From Pisolithus tinctorius (Eukaryota > Basidiomycota > Agaricomycetes > Boletales > Pisolithaceae): DNA of 64,000 nt. Position numbers and translations under genes: made by a program. The stretch spans positions 806,001 to 870,000 of the forward strand of contig JANFAH010000010.1 in NCBI GenBank assembly GCA_024663395.1. Direction: 5' to 3'. Positions within the stretch are counted from its first letter, which is position 1. Every line of letters starts with the position of its first letter. Of the stretch, positions 11,183-22,828 are shown in pieces. The notes beneath the pieces were generated by a model that saw only the letters and a program-made list of their open reading frames with translations, searched no databases and was not told the DNA's origin.

Positions 11183-11930
11183 ATGGCATTCTGGTTTTTG
11201 TCATATCTCCACCATTTCCAAAGATATCGACTCCATTCTCACGCTCGCTTAAAGTGCTCAGCCCCACAATTCTTCCTTCCAAATTTGGAGAGGATCCTCG
11301 CACCCTATGCATTTCTACAGCACTCCATCCATCAGACGCTCATTTCACTAAGTCCATCAGTCATGGCTGCCTCTTTGTCAATCATCTCACTTGTCTCATT
11401 TGCCAGAGACAATGGCTACATATATCTGCCAGGTGTTCCCACCAGCTTCCATCCTGAAGCCCCCTGGTTCATCCCGTCATTCTCAGCCCCATCCCATCCC
11501 ATGCAGCTTGGTCAGCGTGTTCTCCTTGTCAGTATGACTTCCAGAAGGATGTTCTTTGGTCGCCTCAGGTCTGTCACTCAGTTAGAAAGGTCTTATGTGG
11601 TTGTTTCAGTCTCCCCTCTTGATGAAGCATATGGATCATTCCTCCCTGCTCCCTGCACTGTCTTTATTCCAATCTTGTCCATCATTCTTCCTGCATTGTG
11701 ACAGCTGCAGTATAACCTACTGTCCTCCAGCCTCCCTGATCGCATTCATGATGAGTATGATGTGCATCTTGCCTTCCTACTGCAAGATCCAGCAGAAGAT
11801 GTCCCTCCTTCTCCTCCTCCTCCATCAGAACCCTGTCCATGAAGTTTTTGTTAACTTTGCTGAGAGGATGAAAGGGTGGGAGATGCGATTGCATATGCTC
11901 CCATTGCTCCACAGACCCCCAACGCCCTAG
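11183..11930 (+). pseudogene. X2 copy of the X hypothetical protein
   Basis: Same protein as in X1 and X3. The frame starts at ATG 11183 and is stopped by TGA at about 11699, where X1 and X3 encode a sense codon (the X1 copy has CGA-type sequence there). It then continues open, in frame, to about 11864 with the proline-rich tail. Function unknown. Confidence 0.45.
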
Positions 11931-12278
11931 CCCCCTTTGATGCCTGACTCATGCCCTTCAGTTCTGGAATTAATACTTCCCTATCTGGAAACACCGTCTA
12001 TCTGTCATGCCATCTTTGGATCTAGAGATGTCTCCACCGAGATCTGACTTGCATCGCCACCCCCTAATGTGATATCAGTGCACTTACTCAGTTTCTGACT
12101 CCATTTGACTCATTCTGTGATATTTTGACTATCCTTGACTTGTTCATTGCCAATACTTACCAATCCTCTTTGCTTGCTTACTTTTCATTTCTCACTTACT
12201 CATCATGATTACTCAGTCCTTACTCATTACTTACCAAGTGTTTGTGCCTTGTTTGTCACAAGCTGTGCTCCCCCCACA

Positions 12279-12286
12279 GTATATAA
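12279..12286 (+). promoter_or_regulatory. X-family TATA box
   Basis: TATATAAA-type box in a C-rich context (cccccacag before, cccccatg after), about 500 bp from the right end of X2. The same box occurs at about 7533 in X1 and 38513 in X3. It is placed as an LTR promoter would be. Confidence 0.45.
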
Positions 12287-12792
12287 ACCCCCATGTACTT
12301 AGCTACAAAGAAGCAATCAGAAGCAGTCCAGCAGTCAGTTCAGTGCCTACCTCATCAGAGGCTCCACGAAGGGGTCTATCTGTCATCATTTGTATACTTG
12401 GTAGTTGAGGCTCATTCAGAAGAGTCTATCTGCCATCCTTCATCATCTGAAGCTTCCTCTTAGTCAGCAGTCTTAGTCATCCCTCCACTCCTGCGTAACT
12501 CATCAACGACTTGCGCCAGGAGCACATTTTATTGAAGTCCATTATTCCAAGAAGTCCTTTCGGCTGAACACCTTCACTCTGTTCAGCATCCCCCATTCAG
12601 TCATCATTCATCCATCTGCTCTTGCGTAACTTGTCAACGACTTGCACTAGGAGCACCTGCCATTGAAACTCCCCCCACTTTAGGTTTCTCTGCACTCCAG
12701 GTTCCATGGAGGCAAACCACCACTCACTCTTATTTGTCTTTTGTGTTGGATTTGTTTGGTTTTCACCAGCATTCCACACTTTGACTCACACC

Positions 12793-15126
12793 GCTGTGAT
12801 TGTTGGCCACAAGTGCACCTTTGAAGGTCGCATTCCTGAAGAAAGCAAAGTGCAAAAGATCCATGACTGGCCTGAGGGTCGCAACCTGACACAGGTTCAT
12901 GGTTTCCTCAGTGTCTGCAGTGTGCTATGCATCTTCATCAAAGATTTCACCAAGATTGTGCAGCTGCTAGTTGCACTCACGCAGAAAGACATGCCATTCA
13001 CATGGGATGAACCGCAATGTGCTGCCATGCAATGACTCAAGGACGAAATTGTAAAGTCCCCCACACTCCAAAGAATTGACTACGAGTGCGGTCATGAAGT
13101 AATTTTGGCAGTTGACACATTGGTCATCGCAGTTGGCTACGTCCTCTACCAGCTCAGCAAAGATGGCAGATGGTACCCAAGTCACTTCGGATCCATCACC
13201 CTCAATGAAGTGGAAAGCCGCTACTCCCAGGCTAAGCTTGAGTTGTATGGTCTCTTCTGCGCGTTGTGCGTGGTACATGTCTACATCTTCGGTCTCACTA
13301 ACTTCACTGTGGAGGTAGATGTGAAGTATATTAAGGGCATGATAAATAACCCAGATCTGCAGCCTAATGTGATGATCAATTGCTGGATCGCTGGCATCCT
13401 CCTTTTCTCGTTCAAACTCGTCCACATTCCTGTGGACAGGCATGCCGGCCCTGATGGCTTGTCCTGCCGTCCACAGTCAGAGCTTGACCCGCCCAAGGAT
13501 GATGACCATGAGGATTGGCTAGACCATTTTTACTCTTTCTCTACACAGGTTGTCAATGACCGCCCACCTCCTATGTCACTTTCCAGTCAAGATCACCATT
13601 CCTTACCACCACCTGCTTACCATTGGGTGAGCCTTCTGCTGCCTGCATCCTTCTATCTCACATTCTCTGTGACTGCTGATGTTAATAACCCTTCTGATAA
13701 CCCTGATGACCCTGCTATTCTGCAGTCCACAAAAGCTTGGGCATGTGAAGCGAAGATAGAAATGATCTGCACATTCCTCGTGACCTGCAAGCGACCTCCT
13801 GACCTTACTGATGTGCAGTACTCATCTTTCTTCAGTTTGGCTAGCCACTTTTTCCTCCTAGATGGTAATCTATGGCATAGGGAACCACATGGACAGCACC
13901 AGCTGGTCATCAATGAATCCAAGCAGTATTGTCTCATCAAGGAAGTGCATGACGACCTTGGACACAAGGGTGTCTTCACGGTCCACACGTGCCTTCTCCT
14001 CCACTTTTGGTGGCCTCTTCTTGTCGAGGATGTGAAGTGGTATGTTCGCACTTGTCACGAATGCCAGATCTGCCACACACAAAAGCTTCATATCCCCCCC
14101 ACTGTACCCATGATAGGGGGCCTGTTTCATAAAGCTCACATTGACACAATGCTGATGCCCAAAGCTGGCAGCTACTGCTACATAGTACAGGCTTGTTGCG
14201 CACTCACCTCATACCCCAAATGGCACATGTTGTGCATGGAAAATAGTACTGCGCTCACGTCCTTCATCTTCAAAGACATTCTATGCTGCTGGGGTCTGCT
14301 CACTGAGATTGTCACTGACAATGGTCCTGTGTTCGTCCAAGCCTTAGATGCCCTATCCGCACAATATCATATCTGTCACATCCGTATCTCTCCTTACAAC
14401 TCTCAGGCTAACAGCATTGTAGAGTGTTGCCACTATGATGTTCGTGAGGCTATCATGAAGAGCTGTGAGAACAATGACCACCACTGGCACACTGTTGTGC
14501 ACTCTGTCTTCTGGGCCAAGTGGGTCACCATTCTGAAGTCTACAGGTTTATCCCCTTACTTCATGGTGCATGGTGTCAAGCCACTCTTTCCATTTGATCT
14601 CACTGAGGCTACCTTCTTCTTACCCCTATCCTGCAATGATGCAACACCACTGACTACCACAGAACTGATTGCTTGGCATGTGCGCCAGCTACAGAAGCGT
14701 CAGGATGACTTAGACCAGGTCTGCAGCAGTGTCCTCCGCACATGCTTCCAGTCTATCCAGCAGTTCGAAACTGCCTTTCAGCATCGCATTAAAGACCATA
14801 ACTTCACTCCTGGTGCCCTTGTGCTTGTCCACAACTCCCGCATAGAAAAAGAGCTGAACTGGAAGATGAAGCTGCGGTACACTGGTCCCATGGTCATCCT
14901 TCGCCGGACCACTGGGGGCTTGTACCTGCTGGCCAAGTTGGATGGCTCCATCTCCAAACTCCGCTTTGCTGCATTCCGTTTACTTCCCTACCACCTGCAG
15001 TCTCAAACCTGCACAACTGTGACTTGCATTACCGGGTTGGATGATGAAGAACTAGACCACCTTCTTGAAGAGGCTGAGGATGACCCCACTGATGATGATA
15101 TCAAGGCTTTTGGCTCGGACAGCTGA
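12793..15126 (+). pseudogene. S pol, RNase H and integrase segment
   Basis: Single frame with one TGA at 13033-13035. RNase H follows at about 13080-13450 (VILAVDT... then an ELYGLF helix). The integrase zinc domain has HDDLGH...CHECQIC at about 13950-14080. Catalytic residues are IDTM (about 14140), TDNG (about 14315) and VECCH (about 14420), i.e. a DDE triad. A GPM-type GPY/F module sits near 14885-14990. The C-terminus is acidic (about 15045-15115) and has no chromodomain, unlike T, U, V and R. Integrase would insert the cDNA, and 4-bp duplications are seen for S and for the related P LTRs. Confidence 0.85.
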
Positions 15127-15990
15127 CTATCTGCCCTTTCCAGTAGCCACAGCCTGTCCATCATGCCCTTCCCCCATACCCACTTCTCCCATGATACCCG
15201 TACCTTCATCTGTGGCTTCGCCTGCCTCCCCATGGCTTCTTCTGCTACCCTCATTCCTTCTTCCATGCTGACTAGGGACAGTCAGTGTTCAAAGTCCCCT
15301 GCAGGGGTGACCTGCATACCACTTGCTCCATCCGATACCAAACGTGGTCCATTTCCTCTTATCTGTTCCACCCTGGGTTTCGTCCGGAGACCTCTGTTCC
15401 ACCCCAGGTTTCGTCTGGTGATTCTAATGATAACTAGTCCTTACACCAAAAACATAAAAACCGCTAACAAAAAGTCAAAAACCGTCCAGAAAAATAACAA
15501 AACACTGAATAAGTATATAGCTAAAACAATGTCTCTCCTATCTCTCTTACCAGTCTTGCTGATACCATCTTCAGCCACTCTATACCACGGGTGCTTGCAC
15601 CCACCCCGCACATTTCTTCTTCAAATGCACAGTCAGCATGCGCCCCTTCATCCATATTCCTTTCAGTCTTCCTTCTGTCTCCTTCCAATTGATACCCAAA
15701 GACCGCCCCAGTTACCCAGTAAACATTCCCTTTGTTCTCTCTGCAAGAATCTGTCACATCCTACCATCACGACCACTCCATGAGGACATAATGCTGAGAG
15801 AAGTCAAAAGTTGCATGAAGAAGACAAGTCGGGTGGTACCCCACACACCATATCTTACCATGGCTGCACTGCCCTGTGGCGCATCTTCAAGTGTGTCCAG
15901 TCGTTCGCAGCTTCGCACAGAAGTGAGCAAAGCAGTATATTTAGTGTGGTATGCACTGACATGTGGATGGGACAGTACAACAAATCTGAA
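15127..15990 (+). other. S region between pol and the antisense gene
   Basis: No coding sequence recognised. A GGGAC...GTCCCC-like motif at 15279-15300 resembles the pre-LTR hairpin at 17374-17398 and may be a duplicated or displaced copy. The rest is C/T-rich with an A-rich stretch at about 15450-15500. Confidence 0.4.
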
Positions 15991-16006
15991 CTAACTACAA
16001 ACATTC

Positions 16007-17096
16007 CTATTCCACCCCAATCTTCTCCAGAGCTTCGGCAAGTTGATCGACATGCACCTGCAGGAGAAGGTATGCAGCCTGCGACTCCATGGCTTTGGCT
16101 TGCAGCAGCCTCAGCGACTGCGAGAGGTCTGCTGTGACCTTGGCATTGAGCCAATTGCGCACTGGTGCCTTCCCTTTCCTGTGCATGTGGCTCTCAACCA
16201 CTTCAACTTTGTCATTGTCCTTGTCGTCCTTGGCGGCAGCCTTTGCAGACTGCACTACTTGACATCAGCCATAATTTTCTTGAGGTAAAGTGGGCACTTA
16301 CCGGTAACCATGCCTGTCTGCATCTTCTTCCCCATGGACTTGTTCAATTTCTCACACCCCTGCTTGATGTGTGCACAGCCATTGCAAGTCTGCCCAACAG
16401 GTCCAGTACAAGCCACCTTCTTCACTGTGCATCACATGCAGGGGATCTTGTGAAGGATCGAGCTGGGTGGGATAATGATCTTGGGCTCGTCCTCATCTTC
16501 GCTCTCTGCCACTGTGTGCCGCGATCACTTAGGACTTCAGTGTCAGCCACTACCACACCATCCAGATTGCACACTTACCTTCTGAACCGGACAGGACACC
16601 ACTTCAACATGCGACATTTTCTCTGTCGCTGCTGGCACCTCGGCACTAGCACCTTGCTCAATGACAGCCTGTGCAACCGCCTCTTCCATCCACATGTCCT
16701 TGTCGGTCCTTCCACACACAATCTCCTTGGCCACCCACTTCTTGTAGGCCTCGTTGGCCTCTGCCACTGCAGGCCCATCTGCAGTGTCTATCTTGGTATC
16801 GATCCCCAGCTCTTGCCTGTGCTCAACAAGGGGGAACACTTCTCCCTGGAAGACAGTCAGTGCTGCGAGCCTCAAAGGCCTAGGACACTTACCGTCCTCT
16901 GCTCCCATCTATGCATCCACATCACCTTTTCTTCCCATAGTTCCTCCTTGTCATCCGGGAGGCACTTCACCTCAGCAACCAGAGCCACGGAGGCAGCAAC
17001 AAACTTTGCCCTTAGAGTGGTCTTCTCTGCTTTGATCAGGTCGGGGGTGGCTGCACATACGAGCTTGGAGAGATGAGGGGCATGGCCAGCAGACAT
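16007..17096 (-). pseudogene. S antisense gene: Zn(2)Cys(6)-like cysteine-cluster protein
   Basis: Minus-strand gene with start ATG at 17096. Exon 1 (17096-16893) joins exon 2 (16845-16579) across a 47-nt GTAAGT...CAG intron with a CTGAC branch site, in phase 0. A third exon (about 16505-16300) encodes six cysteines spaced CX2CX6CX7CX2CX6C, starting CM-stop-C and ending CNGCAHIKQGC. The TGA inside the first CX2C replaces an expected arginine codon. A final exon (to 16007) is helical, with heptad-like leucines. The exon 2/3 junction phase is not resolved and may be broken. The spacing equals that of fungal Zn(2)Cys(6) DNA-binding domains, but function is inferred only. Equivalent genes sit in T, U and V. 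Confidence 0.65.
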
Positions 17097-17373
17097 GATG
17101 GATGTGGTAGAGGCAATTGCTGAGAGGGAGAGAATCAAATCGATGCGAAGGTTTGAGCTGCACACTAACAATTATATACTTAGTGGCCATGAGGCACTGA
17201 TGTCATCGGTCCAGACGCCTATACACAGTATTCAATGGCCTTCTCGCATTCCTTGGCTCTATGCTTCCTTCACTTCCATGCGGAACTTGCCAGTGTTCTT
17301 GAACCCTTGGCACCACACTGTTGCCATCACCACACGGCAAGCTATTTATGTCCTCCACACCATGTGGCTGACT

Positions 17374-17404
17374 GGGGACAGTCAGCATCTAAGTCCCCCA
17401 CAGG
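17374..17404 (+). other. S pre-LTR hairpin in place of a polypurine tract
   Basis: GGGGAC (17374-17379) pairs with GTCCCC (17393-17398) around a 13-nt loop, and CACAGG then leads into the LTR. No purine run of the usual kind precedes this LTR, in contrast to T, U and R. Confidence 0.5.
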
Positions 17405-18057
17405 TGTAAGGAATCCGCATTCCCTGAACATGTAAGCCCCTATCATTGACCGTTCCATGACTACTGTTATGTCTGCTCCCCTCTCCCATTCACCGTTGTT
17501 CACATGCTACCTTCCCATGCCCTCACTCCCTCTCATGCAATGTTATATCTGCAGCCACTGTGCTCCAGTTGTTGTTTTTCCTCGGACTCTTTCTCTTATC
17601 ACGGTCTCTATTCCTTTAGTGCTTGTAGTATACCCTCAGCCTCTGTTTTGGCCTGTCTTCTGTGTATGTGCTGTCACACGGCTTTCCTTTACTGTACCCT
17701 GTCTTACTTAGGTTCTGGGTTTGCCCAGACTATAAAGCCCTGTACTTAGGTACAGAATGGGACCTTTTGGCACTTGGAAGGTCACCACGAGTTTCTTTTC
17801 TGCGTTGTCTACACTGCATGTCTCACATTCTGCCGCACATGAACTACGTATACTGCTTGCACCACTCCCATTGCCAGTACTATTCCATGGACCACGCCAT
17901 GCATGTCACTAAACACTACCGCTACAAAGCGCTGGGTCTCACCTCCAGTCTTGACAGTCCAGAATCCCTTGGGATGAACATTTCATTCCCTTCATTTTTA
18001 TTGTTGTTATCTAAGCCATTTAGCTCATATTATACAGCTACTTGGACTTTTCCTACA
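17405..18057 (+). repeat. S 3' LTR
   Basis: A 653-bp uninterrupted LTR, TGTAAGGAAT...TTTTCCTACA. It serves as the empty-site reference for the foldback insertion. TATA box at 17731-17736. The right flank GCAA begins P2 sequence again. Confidence 0.9.
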
Positions 18058-18061
18058 GCAA

Positions 18062-18871
18062 CCTCAAGCCACCTGTCTTCATTCACTACTTCTTCGCTCT
18101 AGAAACAAAGTATTTCAACATAGTATAAGCTCAAATAATAACAGAACATGTCACCTTCAATCTGTAGACCTTCAGGCCTGCTTTGCAGATAGGTCTTCAA
18201 CTCCGATGGTTACAAGCACTAATTTTGTTCAATCTTGAGCTTCGTCCTCCCACCTCACAGTCAGGTGGACAGAGTCCTGATACTAAGTACTGATGAACGG
18301 CCTCAAGCCATCCATCCCTGTCGATCACCTTTTCCTTTGTGCTAGGGTATCTGTATTTCGCAGTAGATAGTGTTTGAATCAAAACTAAAAAGGGCACCTG
18401 GACCTTGTATTTCCCCTTCCTGAGCTTCATTACCTGGTCTTCACACTCTGCTAGCGAGCCCACACCATCTTCTTCTCCTTCGGATACCAGCAGCTGTGCA
18501 TCATCTTCCCTGTATGTCTTAGACCTCTCCACTCCAAGGACATACTTCATTGCCTTCTTGTGTCATCTTTTCCCTTCACCCTGCTCGAAGTAGCATTGTC
18601 AGATTGCATTGAAGGTCCACTGTCCTATCTCATATGTCATTGTACTCCAGTGTAGACATCGGATTTTCCTATAGTTATGCGGTTGTAAGTGATATGACAC
18701 AAAACAGAAGAGAAAGTATGAGCCATTGAGCTCAGCAGGTATATCTCTCATGCCTCTCTCCCATTGAACATCTACTGTTGCTTCGAATGACCATCGTTTG
18801 GTGATAAATCGAGTCCTTGTTGCTTCACATAGTCATTTGTATACACCCTGTACCTCTGGGCTCAATAGCCT
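18062..18871 (-). pseudogene. P2 module region near its 3' end
   Basis: Minus-strand frames here (for example 18197-18550) match P1 20767-21350 residue by residue in blocks such as YKVQVPFL and CPPDCEV. Each block spans an intron-like stretch beginning GTGCCC and ending CTACAG or ACAG. I do not recognise the protein. The gene is interrupted upstream by S. Confidence 0.45.
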
Positions 18872-18879
18872 TCACTTGT

Positions 18880-19571
18880 ACTCATTGTATACTCCTGTAA
18901 AGTCTAAGATATAACTCAGCCCTCTAATTGCGACAAAGAATGCTTGTCCATTGCTTCTAGAATGGATGACTGGGTGCTCCAGTTCATGTGGGTCGAACAG
19001 GCTGTTGAATGTGGATAGGATGGATTCAGCGTTGGGTGGGGGTGTGACATAGGGACTGAGCATGTGTTCCGATCTATGTAGTATGCAGTGGCATTCGGTT
19101 GCAGCATGTATGAGAGGGGGAGCACAGTGTAGAGATTTGTCGAGCTTCGCTGTCCCACTCTCGAAGTCTAGTTTGGGTCCACTTGACATAGCAGGAGAGT
19201 AAGAGGGATGAGGGATGAGTCTGCCCCCAGTCTGGCTGTCTCTGGTCCTGGACACCTCCTGGGCATCATTATATGCGTTGAACAGCTTCTCTGGATAGGG
19301 TAGGGCACTGGCTGTGACAGCTGCATCAACAATGGCTCAGGTGCCCTCAATGTTGACCTTGTAGTAGATGGAGGGGTCTCTCACACCTCACTGCAGTAAG
19401 GTAGCATGTACAATATATACAACACCCAACCCCTTCAATATATCCAACATGTTCCATTCATCAGTGACACCTCCCAAATAAAATGGGACATCATGACATC
19501 TCTGCACAACATCCAACACGGAGATGGGGTCTCCCTTCGCTGACCATTCAATGATATGTTGTTCTACAAAT
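18880..19571 (-). pseudogene. P2 captured ERG26-like fragment
   Basis: Decayed second copy of the ERG26-like segment in P1 (22010-22812). The clearest parts are the DIVQRCHDVPF-like start at about 19530-19470 and the C-terminal block (18872-19255) with LSPYVTPPPNAES, then QAFFVAIRGLSYILDF. P1 lies immediately upstream, inserted at 19575. Frameshifts and stops throughout. See the P1 copy for the basis of the family call. Confidence 0.6.
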
Positions 19572-19575
19572 GCGC

Positions 19576-20047
19576 TGTAGGAATAGGTAATAAGATGTAC
19601 CTAGAAATAGTAAATAGTCAGTAATGATGGGCAAGTATACTGCTTGACCCAAAAGGGAGGTCCTGTTTCAAGAAAAGAAGTGTAGTAAAAATGTAAAAAA
19701 ATGTGAACTCAAATGAAATACTTAACTCTGTCTGACCAATAGCTCTTGCCAGTCCTCCTGGCCCTTTGGGTACTCCCCAAAGTAATAAATCTAACTTCAA
19801 AAACTCGCCGAATTGCGAGACTAGATCACCCTACTCTGAGGGCCTGTGACATGTATTGGTTGTTATGGTAAACTGAACTCATGCGAACACAGCACATGCG
19901 CTTAGTCAGCAATGTGGCTGCTCACCACTAAGTCCAGTGGTACAATGCAAAAAACAAAAGAAGGAAACAAAACTAAACTAAACTCTCCACCCCCTGAACC
20001 CTTGACCCCAACTGTTTCTCCTAGGGAACTCGAACTCGTTCCCTACA
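19576..20047 (-). repeat. P1 3' LTR
   Basis: A 472-bp LTR, TGTAGGAATAGG...ATTCCCTACA. Near-identical to 35208-35680. Confidence 0.9.
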
Positions 20048-20760
20048 TCTGAGGGGCAGTTTAGAATTCAACCATCCTCGGTCGCTCTCCTCCCCACACG
20101 AACATCCTCGCCCTCACACCTACTTCCCTTGACCTTTGAACACAGTGCCTCACCCCTCTAACCTCGCACTACTCGAACACAAGCACCCTTCTCTCCCAAG
20201 ACTCACTCCTGGCCTCACTAAACAACCCTCCCAGTCTTCAAAACTCCTCACCCTCAAACACAACTCTTTCCACCCACAAAAACACCACCTGGCCTTGAAC
20301 ATGCACTCTGCTTCTCGAACACTCCCCCTGCAACTGAAACCTTGAACCAAACAACAACAGAGATAAACTCCAGGCAAACGAACAAGTGAGTAACAATTCG
20401 AGTGCGGAGCGAGTCAAAGACTGCTCTTCGAGGAACAGTCTTTGTGTGAAACGGTAGCAGGGTGTAACACAGCGCAGTGGCTGGTACAGCAGACACAGAC
20501 CCTCTACGAGGCAGCTCAAAGATGTATTTGTACCTATAAAAAAAAACCCAATCAGTCATGTATATACTATCCTTATACGCATATGTGCTCGATTACTGCT
20601 TGTCCTTAAGACAACTTAGCACAGGGAGAATCGCAGAAAACTCAAAACTACACATCAGAGTGAGTAGAATCACCCCTAGACTAGTACAACTTGGTTGAAC
20701 AATGTCGCACGAAGCAAAACTCGTGTTAAGGAAAACTATACTTCAACACTCTCACCGAGA
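20048..20760 (-). other. P1 3' untranslated interior
   Basis: Homologous to 1267-1897 in P2. Minus-strand frames at 20254-20559 and 20238-20519 show no conserved domain. It ends in a C-rich pre-LTR tract (20048-20058 as read on the plus strand: tctgaggggc). Confidence 0.45.
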
Positions 20761-20766
20761 CTTTCT

Positions 20767-22005
20767 CTATACCGTCCTTCTCATTCTTGTACCCTCAACT
20801 CTCTGCGTGCGCGCATGCTTAACTTCTTGTACTTCGTCCGGTACTTCGTCTGGTGGCCGAAGCCCTTGTGCTAAGTGCTGCCGAGTGACCTCGAGTTGCC
20901 CATCTTCGTTCGCCACTATCTCGACCCTAGAAACAAAGCATTTTGGCATAGTATATGTCCAAATTATAGTAAAAGATGTCACCTTAAGCCTGTACATTCT
21001 CGAGATCTCTTTGGTGATAGGTCTTTGACTCCGACAAGTGTAGGTGCTAATCTCATTCGATCTCAGTTGTTGGCCTTCGACCTCGCAGTCGGGTGGATGA
21101 AGTCTCAGTGATAAGAGCCAATGGATGGCCTCAAGCTGACCATCCCTGATGACCACCTTTTCCTTTGTGCTAAGGTACCTGTAGTTCGCAGTATATAGTG
21201 TTTGAAATAAAACTAAATGGGGCACCTGGACTTCATAATTCCCTTTCCTGAGTTTTGTCATTAGGTCTTCACACTTTGCTCATGAACTCGCGCCATCTTC
21301 TTTGCCTTCAGATATCAGCAACTGCACATCGACTTCGCCGTTTACCTTAGACCTGTAGATTCATGAGTAGAATATCATAAAAACAAAAGACATAAACAAG
21401 CGCTTGGGCTCGATGTGTGAACCCATGTCACTTCGAACGTGCTGCATTCAACGTTGTTGTTCTGACTGGCATTGGCCCTCTCTGATTTCCATGGCTGCCT
21501 GCAGAGTTCCTTGCATGACCCTGAATTGACTTGAGCACTGCCTTCGTGCTCTCGAGCACATCCTTCCTTGACTGTAGTCTTCGCATACTCTAGAATAGCA
21601 TAGTTGTAAGCAAAACTTCGTGGAGCAAAAGCAAAACGTCGAGCTGTCAGGCTTGTCTGGTATGGTCTCTATGCATCTCGCATGTCGAGCATCTTCCTCT
21701 GCCATCAAAGACTGTTGCTGTAGTTCGAATGGTGTTCATCAGACTTGTCTCTCCATATGTCCATGCATTCTTTGCTTGTAGTCTCTTGTAGACCCTTGAA
21801 TTGTGGTCGCCATCCGCTGTAGATACATGTTTTTCCTATAATAACAAGGAGGTAAGTCTGGTGTCCTAAAGTCAAAACGAGAACATGAGCTGTTGAGCTC
21901 AGCACGTAATTCCACAGGGCCTCTCCTCCTTCAAATGACTTCTGTTGCTTCAAACGACCATCGACCGCCAGCAAACCACTCCACCATCCTTCGTACTCTT
22001 GTTCC
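20767..22005 (-). pseudogene. P1 module region near its 3' end
   Basis: Minus-strand sequence with repeated exon/intron-like modules. The frame 20767-21261 contains two related blocks, one with RDGQLEAIH and CEVEGQQLRSN and one with EDGQLEVTR and GLRPPDEV, which looks like an internal duplication. Intron-like signatures at about 21590 and 21838 match those of the large array upstream. No family recognised. P2 18062-18871 is the sister copy. Confidence 0.45.
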
Positions 22006-22009
22006 TTCC

Positions 22010-22812
22010 CACTCATTGTACAGTCCCATAGCGTCCCAGAAATAAACCAGTTCTCCATTTGTGACGAAGAACGCTTGTCTGTCAGCTCGAGGATGGACAG
22101 TGAGGTGTTCAAGTTCATGTGAGTCGAATGGGGCATTGAACACAGATAGGATGGATTCAGCGTTGGGTGTGGATGTAACATAGGGACTGAGCAGCTGTGC
22201 ATAGCTGCATAGTATGTGGTGATATTCGGTTGTGGCACACATGGGAGAGAGAGCACGGTGTAGGGATTCATTGGGCATTGCTGTCGCACTCTCAGGGTCT
22301 AGCCTGAGTTCACTCGATGTGGTAGAAGAGTAAGAGGGAGGAGGAACAAGCTTGTTCCCTGTGAGTCTGTGTGCGCACGCGATGTTCTTGATGTAGGTAG
22401 AATCCAACGGGCTGTCATTGCTGATTACTTGGCTGTCTCCAGGCCCAAATGTCTCCTGGGCCTCATTACATGCGTCGAACGGCTTGAGCAGACAGGGTAC
22501 TTGTTTGTCGACATTCATGACGTCAGTGCCAACAAATATGATGCTTGTGGAACTCATGTAGACGAGCCCACCAATGCCAGCTGCGATAGCTGTGTCGATG
22601 ATGGCCCGGGTGGCTTCGACATTGGCCTTGGCGTAGATGGGGGGGGTCTCTCGCATCTTGCTGCAGTGAGGAATTCCATACAGTATATGTAACACCCAAA
22701 TTGTTCAATATATCCAACACGCCCCATTCATCGGTGACATTTCCCAAGTAAACTGGGTCATCATGATGTCTCTGTACAATATCCAACACGGAGATGGCAT
22801 CTCCCTTCACTA
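22010..22812 (-). pseudogene. ERG26: P1 captured ERG26-like fragment (sterol C-3 dehydrogenase)
   Basis: Minus-strand segments resemble the NAD-dependent sterol-4-alpha-carboxylate 3-dehydrogenase of ergosterol synthesis. In order: SVLDIVQRHHDDPVYLG (frame ending 22810), then after a frame change NVEATRAIIDTAIAAGIGG and LVYMSSTSIIFVGTDV, KPFDACNEAQ, FGPGDSQV, STYIKNIACAH, and near the end QAFFVTNGELVYFWD. These are landmark blocks of the 3-beta-HSD/ERG26 family. The N-terminal Rossmann start is missing, and the stretch between FGPGDSQV and STYIKN is shorter than in complete enzymes, so the fragment could not be a working enzyme. Its presence in both P1 and P2 shows that it was captured before the copies diverged and moved with the element. 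Confidence 0.75.
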
Positions 22813-22828
22813 ACTGCTCAATGGCATG

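Larger units (their letters stand above)
10963..12792 (+). mobile_element. X2: 1.83 kb X-family insertion
   Basis: Reverse-complement copy of X1 and X3. The duplication GCTGT flanks it at 10958-10962 and 12793-12797, inside S pol. Removing it restores a continuous reverse transcriptase frame. Confidence 0.8.
1902..18057 (+). mobile_element. S: Ty3/gypsy LTR retrotransposon with an antisense gene
   Basis: LTRs lie at 1902-4975 (interrupted) and 17405-18057. Target duplication is GCGA (1898-1901) / GCAA (18058-18061). Between the LTRs are a primer-binding site, gag with a CCHC knuckle, protease, reverse transcriptase, RNase H, integrase with a GPY/F-like C-terminus but no chromodomain, then an oppositely oriented gene. 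The pol resembles the MarY1-type gypsy lineage common in mushrooms (recognition from family knowledge). Insertions: a foldback element in the 5' LTR, X1 between gag and PR, X2 between RT and RNase H. The coding frame carries several stops and one frameshift, so this copy is dead. Confidence 0.9.

Noticed and set aside
16165..17076. 303-codon plus-strand frame in the S 3' region
   Set aside because: It lies opposite the antisense gene, crosses its introns, and shows composition typical of a shadow frame. The minus strand has splice sites and a conserved cysteine cluster.
22010..22812. ERG26 as a functional host gene
   Set aside because: The N-terminus and an internal stretch are missing, frames shift, and it lies inside LTR boundaries in two copies.
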